From NCBI GenBank assembly GCA_002490425.1, contig DKTZ01000019.1:69290-133289 (forward strand): a DNA stretch of 64,000 bases. The letters run 5' to 3'. Below are positions 1-9,238 of the stretch, in pieces. Under the pieces are notes generated by a model that did no database searches, was not told the origin of the DNA, and saw only the letters and a list, made by a program, of their open reading frames with translations. Every line of letters starts with the position of its first letter. The first letter of the stretch is position 1. The position numbers were made by a program, and so were the translations under genes. This DNA comes from Ruminococcaceae bacterium UBA7217 (GTDB taxonomy: Bacteria > Bacillota > Clostridia > Oscillospirales > Acutalibacteraceae).

Positions 1-447
1 CTCAGCCTGTTTCATTCTGTGAGCGCCTTCAAATGCAAAAGGCTTTGTAACGATACCTACTGTAAGGATTCCCTTTTCTTTAGCTATTTCAGCAATAATG
101 GGAGCAGCGCCTGTACCTGTTCCGCCGCCCATACCTGCTGTAACAAATACCATTTGAGTGCCGTTAAGCGCCTCAATAATAGCGTCTCTGTTTTCTTCAG
201 CAGATTTCTGACCGATTTCAGGCTTTGCGCCTGCACCTCTGCCGGCAGTAACCTTTTCACCAATCTGAATTTTCTCTTCTGCAAGCGAACGCGCAAGAGC
301 CTGCTTGTCAGTATTTATCGCAATAAGATGAACACCGTTAATTCCCGCCTTGCCCATACGGTTGATTGCGTTTCCGCCGCCGCCGCCGACGCCGATAACT
401 TTAATGTTTGTAATATCCTCGTACTGATTATCAATTTCGAATGCCAT
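1..447 (-). CDS. ftsZ: Cell division protein FtsZ (N-terminal part, cut by window edge)
   Basis: Tubulin-like GTPase that polymerises into the division ring at mid-cell. The visible 149 residues carry the N-terminal nucleotide-binding half: the glycine-rich GVGGGGGNAINRM stretch near residue 18, the NTDKQAL segment, and the tubulin signature GGGTGTGAAP near residue 105. The start is the ATG at 447, nine bases after a perfect AGGAGG; an in-frame ATG at 456 lies directly against that ribosome site and is less likely. The rest of the gene lies outside the window. It is the last visible gene of the dcw cluster, and a separate promoter sits in the 151-bp gap after ftsQ. Confidence 0.97.
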   Translation of the reverse strand, partial: MAFEIDNQYEDITNIKVIGVGGGGGNAINRMGKAGINGVHLIAINTDKQALARSLAEEKIQIGEKVTAGRGAGAKPEIGQKSAEENRDAIIEALNGTQMVFVTAGMGGGTGTGAAPIIAEIAKEKGILTVGIVTKPFAFEGAHRMKQAE

Positions 448-504
448 TTTGAACATCCTCCTATGTATAGAAATTTTCACACCTACTGATTTTATTCATA
501 GGTA

Positions 505-533
505 ATTTTAACATTATTAAAAAGTATTTGCAA
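505..533 (-). promoter_or_regulatory. Sigma-A promoter for ftsZ
   Basis: Reading on the minus strand, -35 TTGCAA (533-528), a 17-base spacer and -10 TAAAAT (510-505) lie in the AT-rich gap between ftsQ and ftsZ. This would let ftsZ be made independently of the long dcw transcript. Confidence 0.7.
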
Positions 534-598
534 TATATATTGTATAGATTTTTTGAAAAATCTTGACTTTTTTTCAAAAAATTTACATTTAGGCAATA

Positions 599-1624
599 TT
601 ATGCTGCCGCCGAAGAGCTTCCTTCGGGCTTTTTATCGGAATTTGTATCAGAATTGCTTTCCGATTTATTTTCTGTAACGGATTCCGAAATTACCGAGCC
701 GTTTTCATCGGTCGCTGACTCCTGCGGTGCAGATGTACTTTCCTCAGGCTGAGTTTCCTCCGCCCAGTAAGCCTTTCCGCTGACGGTAAGATTTATTGTT
801 CCTCTGTAGGCGTCATTTTCGGCATCCTGTGTTTTAATAGCTTCTTTTGCAAGGGACAGCTTATGAGAAAGACTGTTTCCGTCAGTCTCGCCGAGTATTA
901 AGGTTATTCTGCCCTGATAGACGAGTTTTATATCATAAATATTTGTAATATCAACGGAAGTTATTCCCACAAGTCCCGTTTCATTGCAGACTCTTCTAAG
1001 TTCAAGAAATTTTTCAAAAATCTGTCCGTTCTCAAGTGTAATAATCTTTCCTGCATCAGCAGAAGTAACTTTTCCGAGATTGACAATTGTTATATTTTCA
1101 CCTACAAAGCTTAATCCCTTTTCAAGCACCTTTCCGTTTCCGTCAAGAAGTGCATAAGCACCGTCTGTCATTACGGCATATTCAGCCGAGGTTTTAGTCA
1201 CAATTATTTCAAGCGTTGCGGGAAGATGTCTTTTAACTTTGACAGAACCCACATACGGCAAATTTTCGGTTAAATTTGTATTTATTTTTTTTGATGAAAT
1301 GAAAATAAGATTATCGCCTATTTTTACTCCCGATGCTTCGGTTATTTCTGTTTCGGAATAAACGCCGTCACCTGAAACCGTTATTTGATTTATGTTGAAG
1401 AACAAAATAAGCACCAATACTGTTGCCGCCAAAAGGAAGATACTGCAAATTACTGCACGGATAATCTTTTTTTTGCGTCTGTTCCGCTTTTTTCTCGCAT
1501 TGGTACGGTTTACAATACGTTCATCGGCAGACATTTGACTACCCTGAGCCGTTCCCGCACGGCGCAATGACTTTGCAGAATTACGAGAATAGGAGTTCTT
1601 CGATTTTGTTGTCTTTCCGTTCAT
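599..1624 (-). CDS. ftsQ: FtsQ/DivIB-family divisome protein
   Basis: Bitopic divisome protein linking the FtsL/FtsB-type partners with septal peptidoglycan synthesis. The 341-residue protein has a very basic cytoplasmic tail (residues 1-53), one membrane segment (about 54-77), then a POTRA-like domain (about 79-147, starting NINQITVSGDGVYSETEI) and a beta domain. An acidic Ser/Glu/Asn-rich C-terminal tail of about 50 residues looks disordered. The ATG at 1624 follows GGGTGA and the start overlaps the end of murA by 44 bases, suggesting translational coupling. Sequence in this family is poorly conserved; the call rests on topology, POTRA and position between murA and ftsZ. Confidence 0.85.
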   Translation of the reverse strand: MNGKTTKSKNSYSRNSAKSLRRAGTAQGSQMSADERIVNRTNARKKRNRRKKKIIRAVICSIFLLAATVLVLILFFNINQITVSGDGVYSETEITEASGVKIGDNLIFISSKKINTNLTENLPYVGSVKVKRHLPATLEIIVTKTSAEYAVMTDGAYALLDGNGKVLEKGLSFVGENITIVNLGKVTSADAGKIITLENGQIFEKFLELRRVCNETGLVGITSVDITNIYDIKLVYQGRITLILGETDGNSLSHKLSLAKEAIKTQDAENDAYRGTINLTVSGKAYWAEETQPEESTSAPQESATDENGSVISESVTENKSESNSDTNSDKKPEGSSSAAA

Positions 1625-2882
1625 AATCCGTCACCCTTTTAACGTCTGCGCCCAAAAATGAAAGTACATTTTCAGGCTTTTCATAGCCTCTGTCTATATG
1701 ATAAATATCGGAAACTGTTGTTTCTCCCTCGGCACAGAGCCCCTCAAGCACCATTGCTATTCCGCCTCTAAGGTCAGTAGCTTTAACAGATGCAGAATGC
1801 AGCTCTTTTACGCCTTCAACAACCGCCATTCTGCCCTCAGCGCTGATTTTTGCGCCAAATCTTAAAAATTCACTGATATGTTTAAATCTGCTTTCAAAAA
1901 TATTTTCTATAATCACGCTCGTACCCTCCGCCACGGTTGTAAGCGCCATAATCTGCGCCTGAACGTCGGTAGGAAAGCCCGGGTACGGCATTGTTCTTAT
2001 CATTTTAATCCGTTTAAGTCTGTGAGGAGCTTCAAGACAAACCCATCTGCCGCTCACTGTAATGTCACAGCCCGATTCCCTAAGCGGACCGAAAACAGGT
2101 CCTATGTGTGATGGGATAACATCCTTTAAGCAAAGCCTGCCGCCCGTCATTGCCGCCGCAATCATAAAGGTAGATGCAACAATTCTGTCCGGAATTACAG
2201 TATGCTCCGTTCCGTGAAGCTTTTTTACACCCTCAACAGTTACTGTGCCGTCGCCTGCACCGTGAATTTTTGCGCCGCATCTGTTAAGAAAATCGGCTAA
2301 ATCGCAAATTTCAGGCTCACGTGCCGCATTTGTTATTGTTGTTGTACCATCGGCTAAAGCCGCCGCCAAAATAATATTTTCGGTTGCTCCTACGCTTGGA
2401 AACGATAGGTTTATATGTGCTCCGTGAAGTCCATTGGGTGCACTGCATAGAACCGTTCCGCCGTCTGAGTCAATTTTTGCTCCGAACTGCTCCATAGCCG
2501 TTAAATGCAAATCTATGGGGCGAAGTCCTATTTCACATCCGCCTGGGGCAGACAGCTCCGCTTTACCCATTCTGCCGAGTATTCCGCCGAGAAATACGAT
2601 TGACGAACGCATTTCACGCATTAAGCTGTCGGGAACATCAAATCTGTCTGCACCGCTTGAATCCACCACCACCGTGTGGCCTTCTCTTTTGACGGTACAG
2701 CCGAGATATTCGAGAATTTTTACGGTTGCGTCAACATCGGAAAGACAGGGACAATTATGTATGACTGATACTCCGCTCACAAGAAGAGAAGCAACAAGTA
2801 TCGGCAAAACACTGTTTTTTGCACCCTGCACCGAAATCTCTCCACCTATTTTCCGTTTGCCGTTTATTACTATTTTTTCCAA
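1581..2882 (-). CDS. murA: UDP-N-acetylglucosamine 1-carboxyvinyltransferase MurA
   Basis: Transfers enolpyruvate from PEP to UDP-GlcNAc, the committed cytoplasmic step of peptidoglycan synthesis. It shows the substrate-binding QGAKNSVLP motif close to the N-terminus and the loop APGGCEIGLRPIDLHL with the PEP/fosfomycin-reactive Cys near residue 116. The length, 433 residues, is normal. The preferred start is a TTG at 2882 (LEKIVINGKRK), which matches the family N-terminus and has AAAGGG ten bases upstream; the ATG at 2903 would add seven residues and has no ribosome site. It follows murG by about 90 bases and overlaps ftsQ. Confidence 0.95.
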   Translation of the reverse strand: MEKIVINGKRKIGGEISVQGAKNSVLPILVASLLVSGVSVIHNCPCLSDVDATVKILEYLGCTVKREGHTVVVDSSGADRFDVPDSLMREMRSSIVFLGGILGRMGKAELSAPGGCEIGLRPIDLHLTAMEQFGAKIDSDGGTVLCSAPNGLHGAHINLSFPSVGATENIILAAALADGTTTITNAAREPEICDLADFLNRCGAKIHGAGDGTVTVEGVKKLHGTEHTVIPDRIVASTFMIAAAMTGGRLCLKDVIPSHIGPVFGPLRESGCDITVSGRWVCLEAPHRLKRIKMIRTMPYPGFPTDVQAQIMALTTVAEGTSVIIENIFESRFKHISEFLRFGAKISAEGRMAVVEGVKELHSASVKATDLRGGIAMVLEGLCAEGETTVSDIYHIDRGYEKPENVLSFLGADVKRVTDYERKDNKIEELLFS

Positions 2883-2972
2883 TTTATACACGCCCTTTTG
2901 CATTTAGTGTTGCGTCACATTCTATGCAAATTGGACCGATTTTGTTAAATGTACGTATTTTCAGTTAAATAA

Positions 2973-4100
2973 CTACTGTTTATCATTCGCAAGAGAAGCT
3001 ACTATTTTGCAAATCTCAGATAAAGCGTTGGTTTTTGCTTTTTCAGACGCTTTTGCCGAAATTTCTTGAAGTTTCGCACGGTCGTTTTTAAGCTCTCTTA
3101 CAGTATTTGCAAGTAAATCGGGAGTTAAATCCTTTTCCTCAATAAGTATTGTGCCGCCGTTCCCCGCCAAAGTATTTGCATTATGGAACTGATGATTTTC
3201 AGCCACATTTGGCGACGGAATAAGAATTGAAGGTTTTCCCAACGCACTTATTTCAGCTATTGAGCTTGCCCCTGCTCTGCTTATTACCAAATCACAGGCA
3301 GGAAGGCACACATCCATATCGTTTATGTATTCACGAAGGTCAATATTTGTATTTTCGCCGAACGGAATATTAAGCTTTTTAAGCTCATCCCAAACAAATC
3401 CGCCGTACTGACCTGTTGCATGAATAAATCTTATATCATTTTCATTATGAAGTTCCTTAAACATTCCGATAACTGCATTGTTGATTTCATCTGCACCGAG
3501 TGAACCGCCCATCGAAAGAACGAGCATTTCGTTAGGCTTTACACCGAGCGACGCTCTTGCAAGAGCTTTATCCGCCTGCAAAATCTGACGCCTTACGGGA
3601 AGTCCCGTTACAACAGGTTCATTTTTGCAGGTCATATATTTCTCCGCCTCGGGCGACGTGAGCATTACTTTGTCAACCATTTTGGCAAGCGCCTTATTTG
3701 CAACACCGGGAAATGCATTTTGCTCGTGAATACAGGTGGGAATACCTAATTTCGCCGCCGCACGAAGTACCGGACCTGTTACGTATCCGCCGAAGCCGAC
3801 AACAACGTCAGGAGAAAAATCTTTAATTATTTTTTTGGCTGAGCCTGACGCTTTTAATGTAAGATAAACCGTTTTGAAATTAGCCGCAATGCCTTTAATG
3901 CTGAGGTTTCTCGAAAAGCCTTTCATTTCAACAGTTTCAATCGAAAAGCCCGCTGCCGGAACAATTTTTGTTTCCATACGGTTTTTCGTTCCGACAAAAA
4001 GTATTTCACTGTCGGGGTAAAGCCGTTTAATTTCATTGGCGACTGCAATTGCCGGATTTATGTGTCCGCCCGTGCCCCCTGCAACAAATAAAATCTTCAT
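2973..4100 (-). CDS. murG: Undecaprenyl-PP-MurNAc-pentapeptide GlcNAc transferase MurG
   Basis: Membrane-associated GT28 glycosyltransferase that converts lipid I to lipid II. The N-terminal glycine loop GGTGGHINPAIAVA (residues 8-21), the second loop GGSLGADEIN near residue 195 and the UDP-GlcNAc-binding SRAGASSIAEISALGKP region near 275 are all present. At 375 residues it is of usual length. The ATG at 4100 is preceded by AAGGAG with six-base spacing, and only three bases separate it from the ftsW stop, so the two are co-translated. Confidence 0.96.
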   Translation of the reverse strand: MKILFVAGGTGGHINPAIAVANEIKRLYPDSEILFVGTKNRMETKIVPAAGFSIETVEMKGFSRNLSIKGIAANFKTVYLTLKASGSAKKIIKDFSPDVVVGFGGYVTGPVLRAAAKLGIPTCIHEQNAFPGVANKALAKMVDKVMLTSPEAEKYMTCKNEPVVTGLPVRRQILQADKALARASLGVKPNEMLVLSMGGSLGADEINNAVIGMFKELHNENDIRFIHATGQYGGFVWDELKKLNIPFGENTNIDLREYINDMDVCLPACDLVISRAGASSIAEISALGKPSILIPSPNVAENHQFHNANTLAGNGGTILIEEKDLTPDLLANTVRELKNDRAKLQEISAKASEKAKTNALSEICKIVASLANDKQ

Positions 4101-4103
4101 ATA

Positions 4104-5333
4104 CTACTCCTTTTTAGTGATACTCCGTGAAACTGACAGCACCATACCCATTTCTGCAAGTAATATAACAGCCGACGTGCCGCCTGCCGAGAAAAACGGA
4201 AGAGAAATACCTGTATTCGGCATAAAGTCCGTAACAACGGCAATGTTCAGAGCTACCTGAATACCGATTTGGAAACAAATTCCAATTACAAGCAAAGAGC
4301 TGAATTTGTCGTTTGCACGAAGTCCGATTTTAATTCCTCTGTAAATAAAGCATGCAAAAAGAATTATTATGGCAACGGCTCCGATAAAGCCAAGCTCTTC
4401 GCAAACTATTGCGAAAATAAAGTCGTTCTGCGGCTCGGACACATAAAGATGTTTTTGCTTTGACTGACCGAGTCCCGTTCCGGTAAGTCCGCCTGAGCCT
4501 ATTGCATAAAGTGAATTGTTCGTCTGCCAACGCACATCCATCGGCGAATAGTCCTTGTCAAGCCAAGCAGTGATTCGTTCACCTGCATACTTTGCAAGAA
4601 TTTGCGGATTTATTATAAGCAATGCTATAAGTAAAATAGCCGCTGCACCTATAATATAAAACCATTTATTTTTAACCTCTCCGAGGAACAGCATCATTAC
4701 GCCTATGCCGAGTATTAAAACCGTACCCGAAACGTGATTTTCAAGATAAACAAGCCCTGCGAACACCAGTATTATAATGCCGTAAAGAATAACCGTTGTA
4801 AAGGATTTGTAAATAACAACCTTACCGTTTGTTATTTCGCTTATGCGCCGAAGCACTTTAATGTCGCTCGGAATTTTACCCGTTATTACCTTGCTGTCCT
4901 TTTCAAGAAGATATGCCAAAAGCATTATTAGACCGATTTTGGCAATTTCCGACGGCTGAAAGGTTGTAAAGCCAAGGTTTATCCAACGTTTAAATCCGGG
5001 TTTTACCTCGGGAAGAAATAAAACTATCACCAAAAGTCCTACTGAAATTACCGCCGCAAGCCTTGCGAAATAACGGAAATACTCATATCTTACTCTTGAA
5101 ACTATCAGCATAAGCACAATACCGATAGCAGTAAAAATAAGCTGTTTACCGAAAATGGTCAAGCTGCCGCCTCTGAAATAATAGCTGTAAGTATAGCTTG
5201 CGGAAAAGACCATAACAAGGCCGGTTGTTACAATTGTTACAAGCATAAGGAAAAACGGTATATCAACAGAGCCTTTTGCCACAAAAAGGTTTAACGCTGA
5301 ATTTTTCTTTTTTACTTTTTGTCCGCTTGCCAT
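4104..5333 (-). CDS. ftsW: SEDS-family glycan polymerase FtsW/SpoVE
   Basis: Polytopic peptidoglycan glycosyltransferase acting with a class B PBP at the septum (or in the spore cortex if it is the SpoVE paralogue). About ten hydrophobic segments are visible. Family landmarks include GFKRWINLGFTTFQPSEIAK, where the family has its R-W-I/PSE motif, and the C-terminal PNTGISLPFFSAGGTS block. The start is placed at the ATG at 5333 (MASGQKVKKK) because AGGCGGTGAG sits just upstream; an ATG at 5351 lacks a ribosome site. Position directly after mraY, where many Firmicutes have murD, is unusual. FtsW and SpoVE cannot be told apart here. Confidence 0.93.
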   Translation of the reverse strand: MASGQKVKKKNSALNLFVAKGSVDIPFFLMLVTIVTTGLVMVFSASYTYSYYFRGGSLTIFGKQLIFTAIGIVLMLIVSRVRYEYFRYFARLAAVISVGLLVIVLFLPEVKPGFKRWINLGFTTFQPSEIAKIGLIMLLAYLLEKDSKVITGKIPSDIKVLRRISEITNGKVVIYKSFTTVILYGIIILVFAGLVYLENHVSGTVLILGIGVMMLFLGEVKNKWFYIIGAAAILLIALLIINPQILAKYAGERITAWLDKDYSPMDVRWQTNNSLYAIGSGGLTGTGLGQSKQKHLYVSEPQNDFIFAIVCEELGFIGAVAIIILFACFIYRGIKIGLRANDKFSSLLVIGICFQIGIQVALNIAVVTDFMPNTGISLPFFSAGGTSAVILLAEMGMVLSVSRSITKKE

Positions 5334-5368
5334 TTTCTCACCGCCTGACATTTAAGTTTACAATAAAA

Positions 5369-6406
5369 TTATCTTACTGCGACAATGCCGTAGTAATAGA
5401 TTATAAGTCCTAAAACACAGCCGACTGCATTTACTAAAGTAAATACGGCTACAATTTTTTTCTCTTTCCAGCCGCTCATTTCAAAATGATGGTGAATAGG
5501 AGCCATTTTGAATATTCTTTTGCCGTGCGTTGCTTTGAAGTAACCAATCTGCAAAACATCTGACATTGCTTCAATTACATAAAGCAAACCGAAAAGCAAG
5601 AGAATAATCGGGCAGTCAACAGCATAGGCAAGACCTGCAACCAAACCGCCGAGGAACAGTGCGCCCGTGTCGCCCATCATTACCTTTGACGGGTAATGGT
5701 TCCAGATAAGGTAACCGAGACAGCCGCCGAGAAGCCCTGCCGCCAAAATGCTTATTCCGAAGAATTTGCTCATAAATGCCGCTATAACGAATGCAATTGC
5801 AGTAACTGCCGTTACGCTTGCACAAAGTCCGTCTATGCCATCGGTAAAGTTTACTGCGTTAACAGTGCCGTAAATTACGGCAATTCCGAAAATCCAGAAG
5901 AACCATTTAAGCTCAACTGCGCCCACAAACGGGATTTTCATATAGGTTAAGCCGTTAATGTAAAGCGTTATAAGGTAGCCTGCCATTACAATGAGCTGTG
6001 CAATGCTTTTCTGAATAATTGTAAGACCTAAATTACGTTTTTTTACAACTTTAATATAGTCATCTGCAAAGCCGATTATACCGAATCCGAGCGCTAAAAT
6101 TATTGCACTGATAAGCTTTACTTTCATTTTATCCGGAACAGCTGTTTCGCCTGCAAAAAGATTGCCGCCGAGGATTTTGTCAGTTATAAGCACTGCCGCT
6201 ACGGAAAGCACCGTGCTGATTATGAACAGTATTCCGCCCATTGTCGGCGTACCCTGCTTTGATTTATGCCAAACGGGGCCGTCCTCCAAAAGGATATTCT
6301 GTCCGAATTTAATTTTTTTAAGCCACGGAATAAGAACAAATCCTAAGCCGAATGAGATTAAAAAACTAACAACGGCAACTACTGCCAAAGCAACATAAAC
6401 GTTCAT
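5369..6406 (-). CDS. mraY: Phospho-N-acetylmuramoyl-pentapeptide transferase MraY
   Basis: Integral membrane enzyme that moves phospho-MurNAc-pentapeptide from UDP to undecaprenyl phosphate, forming lipid I. About ten membrane segments are visible in 345 residues. Diagnostic motifs are present: the acidic pair in GFADDYIKV near residue 118, NFTDGIDGL near residue 190, and the histidine cluster IHHHFEMSGW near residue 303. The ATG at 6406 has AAAGGAG at seven-base spacing. It lies 15 bases after murF. Confidence 0.97.
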   Translation of the reverse strand: MNVYVALAVVAVVSFLISFGLGFVLIPWLKKIKFGQNILLEDGPVWHKSKQGTPTMGGILFIISTVLSVAAVLITDKILGGNLFAGETAVPDKMKVKLISAIILALGFGIIGFADDYIKVVKKRNLGLTIIQKSIAQLIVMAGYLITLYINGLTYMKIPFVGAVELKWFFWIFGIAVIYGTVNAVNFTDGIDGLCASVTAVTAIAFVIAAFMSKFFGISILAAGLLGGCLGYLIWNHYPSKVMMGDTGALFLGGLVAGLAYAVDCPIILLLFGLLYVIEAMSDVLQIGYFKATHGKRIFKMAPIHHHFEMSGWKEKKIVAVFTLVNAVGCVLGLIIYYYGIVAVR

Positions 6407-6421
6407 TTTTATTCTCCTTTG

Positions 6422-7780
6422 TTAATTTTCCTTTTTTTCGTATATTATATTAAATACATCTTCAAGCTTCATTCCCCTGCTCGCCTTGAACATAACGGTG
6501 TCGCCGTCTGTCAATTCATTCAAAAGAGCATTAGCAATTGCTTGCTTGTCGGTAAATTCAAATACGTTTTTAAGACCGCCGAGCCGAGCACTGTCCGCCG
6601 TATATTTTGAATTTTCGCCGAAAGTATAAAGTAAATCAATCTTTTTTTCTGCGGCATATTCGCCAACCGTTCTGTGCGCCGTTTCGCTGTAAGAGCCAAG
6701 CTCAAGCATATCGCCGACAACGGCAATTTTGCGCCCCTTTGCAACAGAGCAAAGAGAATTCATAGCCGCCTTTTGCGAATCGGGACTTGCGTTGTAGCAG
6801 TCCTCAATAAACGTGATATTGCCGAGCTTTTTAATTCTCTGCCGCATACCTGACGGGACATAATCCTTTAGTCCGTTTGCTGCTTTTTCTAAGGTAACTC
6901 CGAAGCAAAGACCGACGGTAATTGCCGCAAGTGCATTGTAAACATTATGTATTCCGACTGTCGGCAAGGTTATTTTCTGCTTGCCCTCCTTACAAACAAC
7001 GGTAAAATCGGTGTGCAATTCAGTTTCTTTTATATCTACCGCACGCACATCGCAATTCGCATTGTTTATTCCGTAAAAAAGCACATTAAAATCGTCATTT
7101 TTAACGGTTGAAAGCTTATCGTCATCGCCGTTTAAAACAAGCGGAGCGCCTGTTTTCAGTCCCTCAAGCATTTCGAGTTTCGCCTTAAAAATGCCGTCCC
7201 TTGAGCCTAAATTTTCAATATGTGAAACGCCTATATTTGAAATTATGGCACAGTCAGGCTTTGCGGCATTTGAAAGAGCGGAAATTTCGCCGAATTCGCT
7301 CATTCCCATTTCAATTACTGCACATTGGGTAGTCTCTTCAAGCCTGAAAAGCGTTTTCGGCATACCGATTTCATTATTGAAATTGCCCTCGGTTTTTAAT
7401 GTTTTGTATCTTTGTTCCATCACACAGGCAGTCATTTCCTTTGTTGTGGTTTTGCCCACACTGCCCGTAAGACCGATAAGAATTAAATTCTTAAATTTGT
7501 TTCTGTAATATGACGAGAGCTTTAAAAGCGCCGTTTTAGTGTCATCAACATAAATTACCGGGCAGGAAACATCTACTTTTCTGTGACAGACAAGCGCCGC
7601 CGCACCGCTGTCCGATACCTGTTTGGCAAAATCGTGAGCGTCAAAGCGCTCGCCCTTTATTGCGAAGAAAAGTGTATTTTCGTCGATGTCGCGGCTGTCA
7701 AGTGAAATTCTTTTTATTATTTTATCGCTCTGCACCGAAGAGCCTAAAGCGTTTGCAATTTCATTTAATGTGAGTTCCAT
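6422..7780 (-). CDS. murF: UDP-MurNAc-tripeptide--D-Ala-D-Ala ligase MurF
   Basis: ATP-dependent cytoplasmic ligase adding D-Ala-D-Ala to the muramyl tripeptide. The 452-residue protein has the three Mur-ligase domains; the ATP loop GLTGSVGKTTTKEM is near residue 104, and the central-domain segment VIEMGMSEFGEI and ribose-binding-type ASPDSQKAAM follow. The start at 7780 overlaps the 3' end of murE by 16 bases, so expression is probably coupled. The ribosome site AGGACG is modest, consistent with coupling. Confidence 0.95.
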   Translation of the reverse strand: MELTLNEIANALGSSVQSDKIIKRISLDSRDIDENTLFFAIKGERFDAHDFAKQVSDSGAAALVCHRKVDVSCPVIYVDDTKTALLKLSSYYRNKFKNLILIGLTGSVGKTTTKEMTACVMEQRYKTLKTEGNFNNEIGMPKTLFRLEETTQCAVIEMGMSEFGEISALSNAAKPDCAIISNIGVSHIENLGSRDGIFKAKLEMLEGLKTGAPLVLNGDDDKLSTVKNDDFNVLFYGINNANCDVRAVDIKETELHTDFTVVCKEGKQKITLPTVGIHNVYNALAAITVGLCFGVTLEKAANGLKDYVPSGMRQRIKKLGNITFIEDCYNASPDSQKAAMNSLCSVAKGRKIAVVGDMLELGSYSETAHRTVGEYAAEKKIDLLYTFGENSKYTADSARLGGLKNVFEFTDKQAIANALLNELTDGDTVMFKASRGMKLEDVFNIIYEKKEN

Positions 7781-9216
7781 ATTTTTTCGTCCTGCTTTAA
7801 AAATTCCTGTATAATCTTTTTTTCGTCAAACGGAGTTTTGCCGTTTGCTGTTATTTGATATTTTTCATGACCCTTGCCGAGAATTAAAACCGTATCGTCC
7901 TTTTCGGCAATTTTCAGTGCAAGTCCTATTGCGTCCTTTCGGTCGGAAACGACTGCATAATGGCATTTTGTTTTGCCGAGTCCCTCTAAAATGTCGCAAA
8001 TTATTCTCACGGGATTTTCGGTTCTCGGGTTGTCGTCAGTTACAATAACCGCATCGGAAAGCTCGCCTGCAATTTTGCCCATAACCGCCCGTTTTGATTT
8101 ATCTCTGTCGCCGCCGCACCCAAAAACAGTTATAATCCTGTTTTTCGTAAACTCACGGGCAGAGGATATTATATTCTCAAATCCGTCGGGCGTATGAGCG
8201 TAGTCAATGATTACCGAAAAATCACGGTTTATTGGGACTCTTTCACATCTGCCCTCGACTCCTTTGAAAGAAGCGAGCGCTTCAATGCAAGCTGGCGTTT
8301 CAATGCCCAGCCCTGAACAAATTGCAACTGCACAAAGAGCGTTATATACGTTGTAAATACCCGGTAACGGAATAGCCGCCTTGTAAATTTTATCGTGCAG
8401 TAAATCAAATTCTACTCCGCCCGATGTCGAAACAATATTCTCTGCAAAATAATCCGCAAGTCGCTCCTTAAGCGATACTGTGAACTTACGGCAGTTAATT
8501 TTGCTTTCATTATTACTTATATTTTTATCGTCAATATTTAATACGGCGAAATCACAGTTTTCAAAAAGCAAAAGCTTTGATGAAATGTAATTTTCCATAT
8601 TAAGATGGTAATTGAGATGCTCGGGAGTAATGTTGGTTATTGCTGCGGCGCAAAAACGTACACCCTCTGCCCTGCTTTGTGCAAGCGCCTGAGAGGAAAT
8701 TTCCGACGCACAGTATTCACAGCCGTTTTTGAGCATTTCCGAAAATGCTTTTTGAAGCTCCATTGGTTCGGGAGTGGTGAGCGTTGAGGATACGGATTTT
8801 TCACCCGTAAACTTTTGAACAGTCCCTGTAAGTCCGCATTTTTTACCTGAAAACTCAAGTATATGCCTTACAAGAAAAGCAGTTGTCGTTTTCCCGTTAG
8901 TGCCTGTAATTCCGATAATTTTAAGTGCGTTTGCAGGATTGCCGTAAAAATTTGCCGCAATAACTGACAGTGCCTTTCTTGCAGACGGTACTCTAACCGA
9001 AATTTTAGCCTTAACCTGTCTTTCGGAAACAAACGCTACCGCACCTTTTCTGGCAGCATAGGTAATAAAATCGTTTCCGTCAAAGCTGTCGCCGTCTATG
9101 CAAACAAAAAGAGTATTCTTTTTAACCTCTGACAATTTATCTGTAACATTCTCTATTTCAACGTCCTGCGAAGGGGAAATTTCCCCTACTCCATTAAGGA
9201 GCGCAGAAAGCTTCAT
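7765..9216 (-). CDS. murE: UDP-MurNAc-L-Ala-D-Glu--meso-diaminopimelate ligase MurE
   Basis: Cytoplasmic ligase that adds the third stem-peptide residue. The ATP loop GITGTNGKTTTAFL is near residue 104. The C-terminal domain carries TDDNPRTENP near residue 405; DNPR is the known signature of enzymes using meso-diaminopimelate rather than lysine, so the wall is predicted to be DAP-type. The length of 483 residues is typical. The ATG at 9216 has GAGGT six bases upstream and the gene overlaps murF. Confidence 0.96.
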   Translation of the reverse strand: MKLSALLNGVGEISPSQDVEIENVTDKLSEVKKNTLFVCIDGDSFDGNDFITYAARKGAVAFVSERQVKAKISVRVPSARKALSVIAANFYGNPANALKIIGITGTNGKTTTAFLVRHILEFSGKKCGLTGTVQKFTGEKSVSSTLTTPEPMELQKAFSEMLKNGCEYCASEISSQALAQSRAEGVRFCAAAITNITPEHLNYHLNMENYISSKLLLFENCDFAVLNIDDKNISNNESKINCRKFTVSLKERLADYFAENIVSTSGGVEFDLLHDKIYKAAIPLPGIYNVYNALCAVAICSGLGIETPACIEALASFKGVEGRCERVPINRDFSVIIDYAHTPDGFENIISSAREFTKNRIITVFGCGGDRDKSKRAVMGKIAGELSDAVIVTDDNPRTENPVRIICDILEGLGKTKCHYAVVSDRKDAIGLALKIAEKDDTVLILGKGHEKYQITANGKTPFDEKKIIQEFLKQDEKIWNSH

Positions 9217-9238
9217 AACATTACCTCAAATATTATAT

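Noticed and set aside
19..489. 156-codon open frame on plus across ftsZ
   Set aside because: It is antisense to the clear FtsZ N-terminal motifs and has a Cys-rich low-complexity translation.
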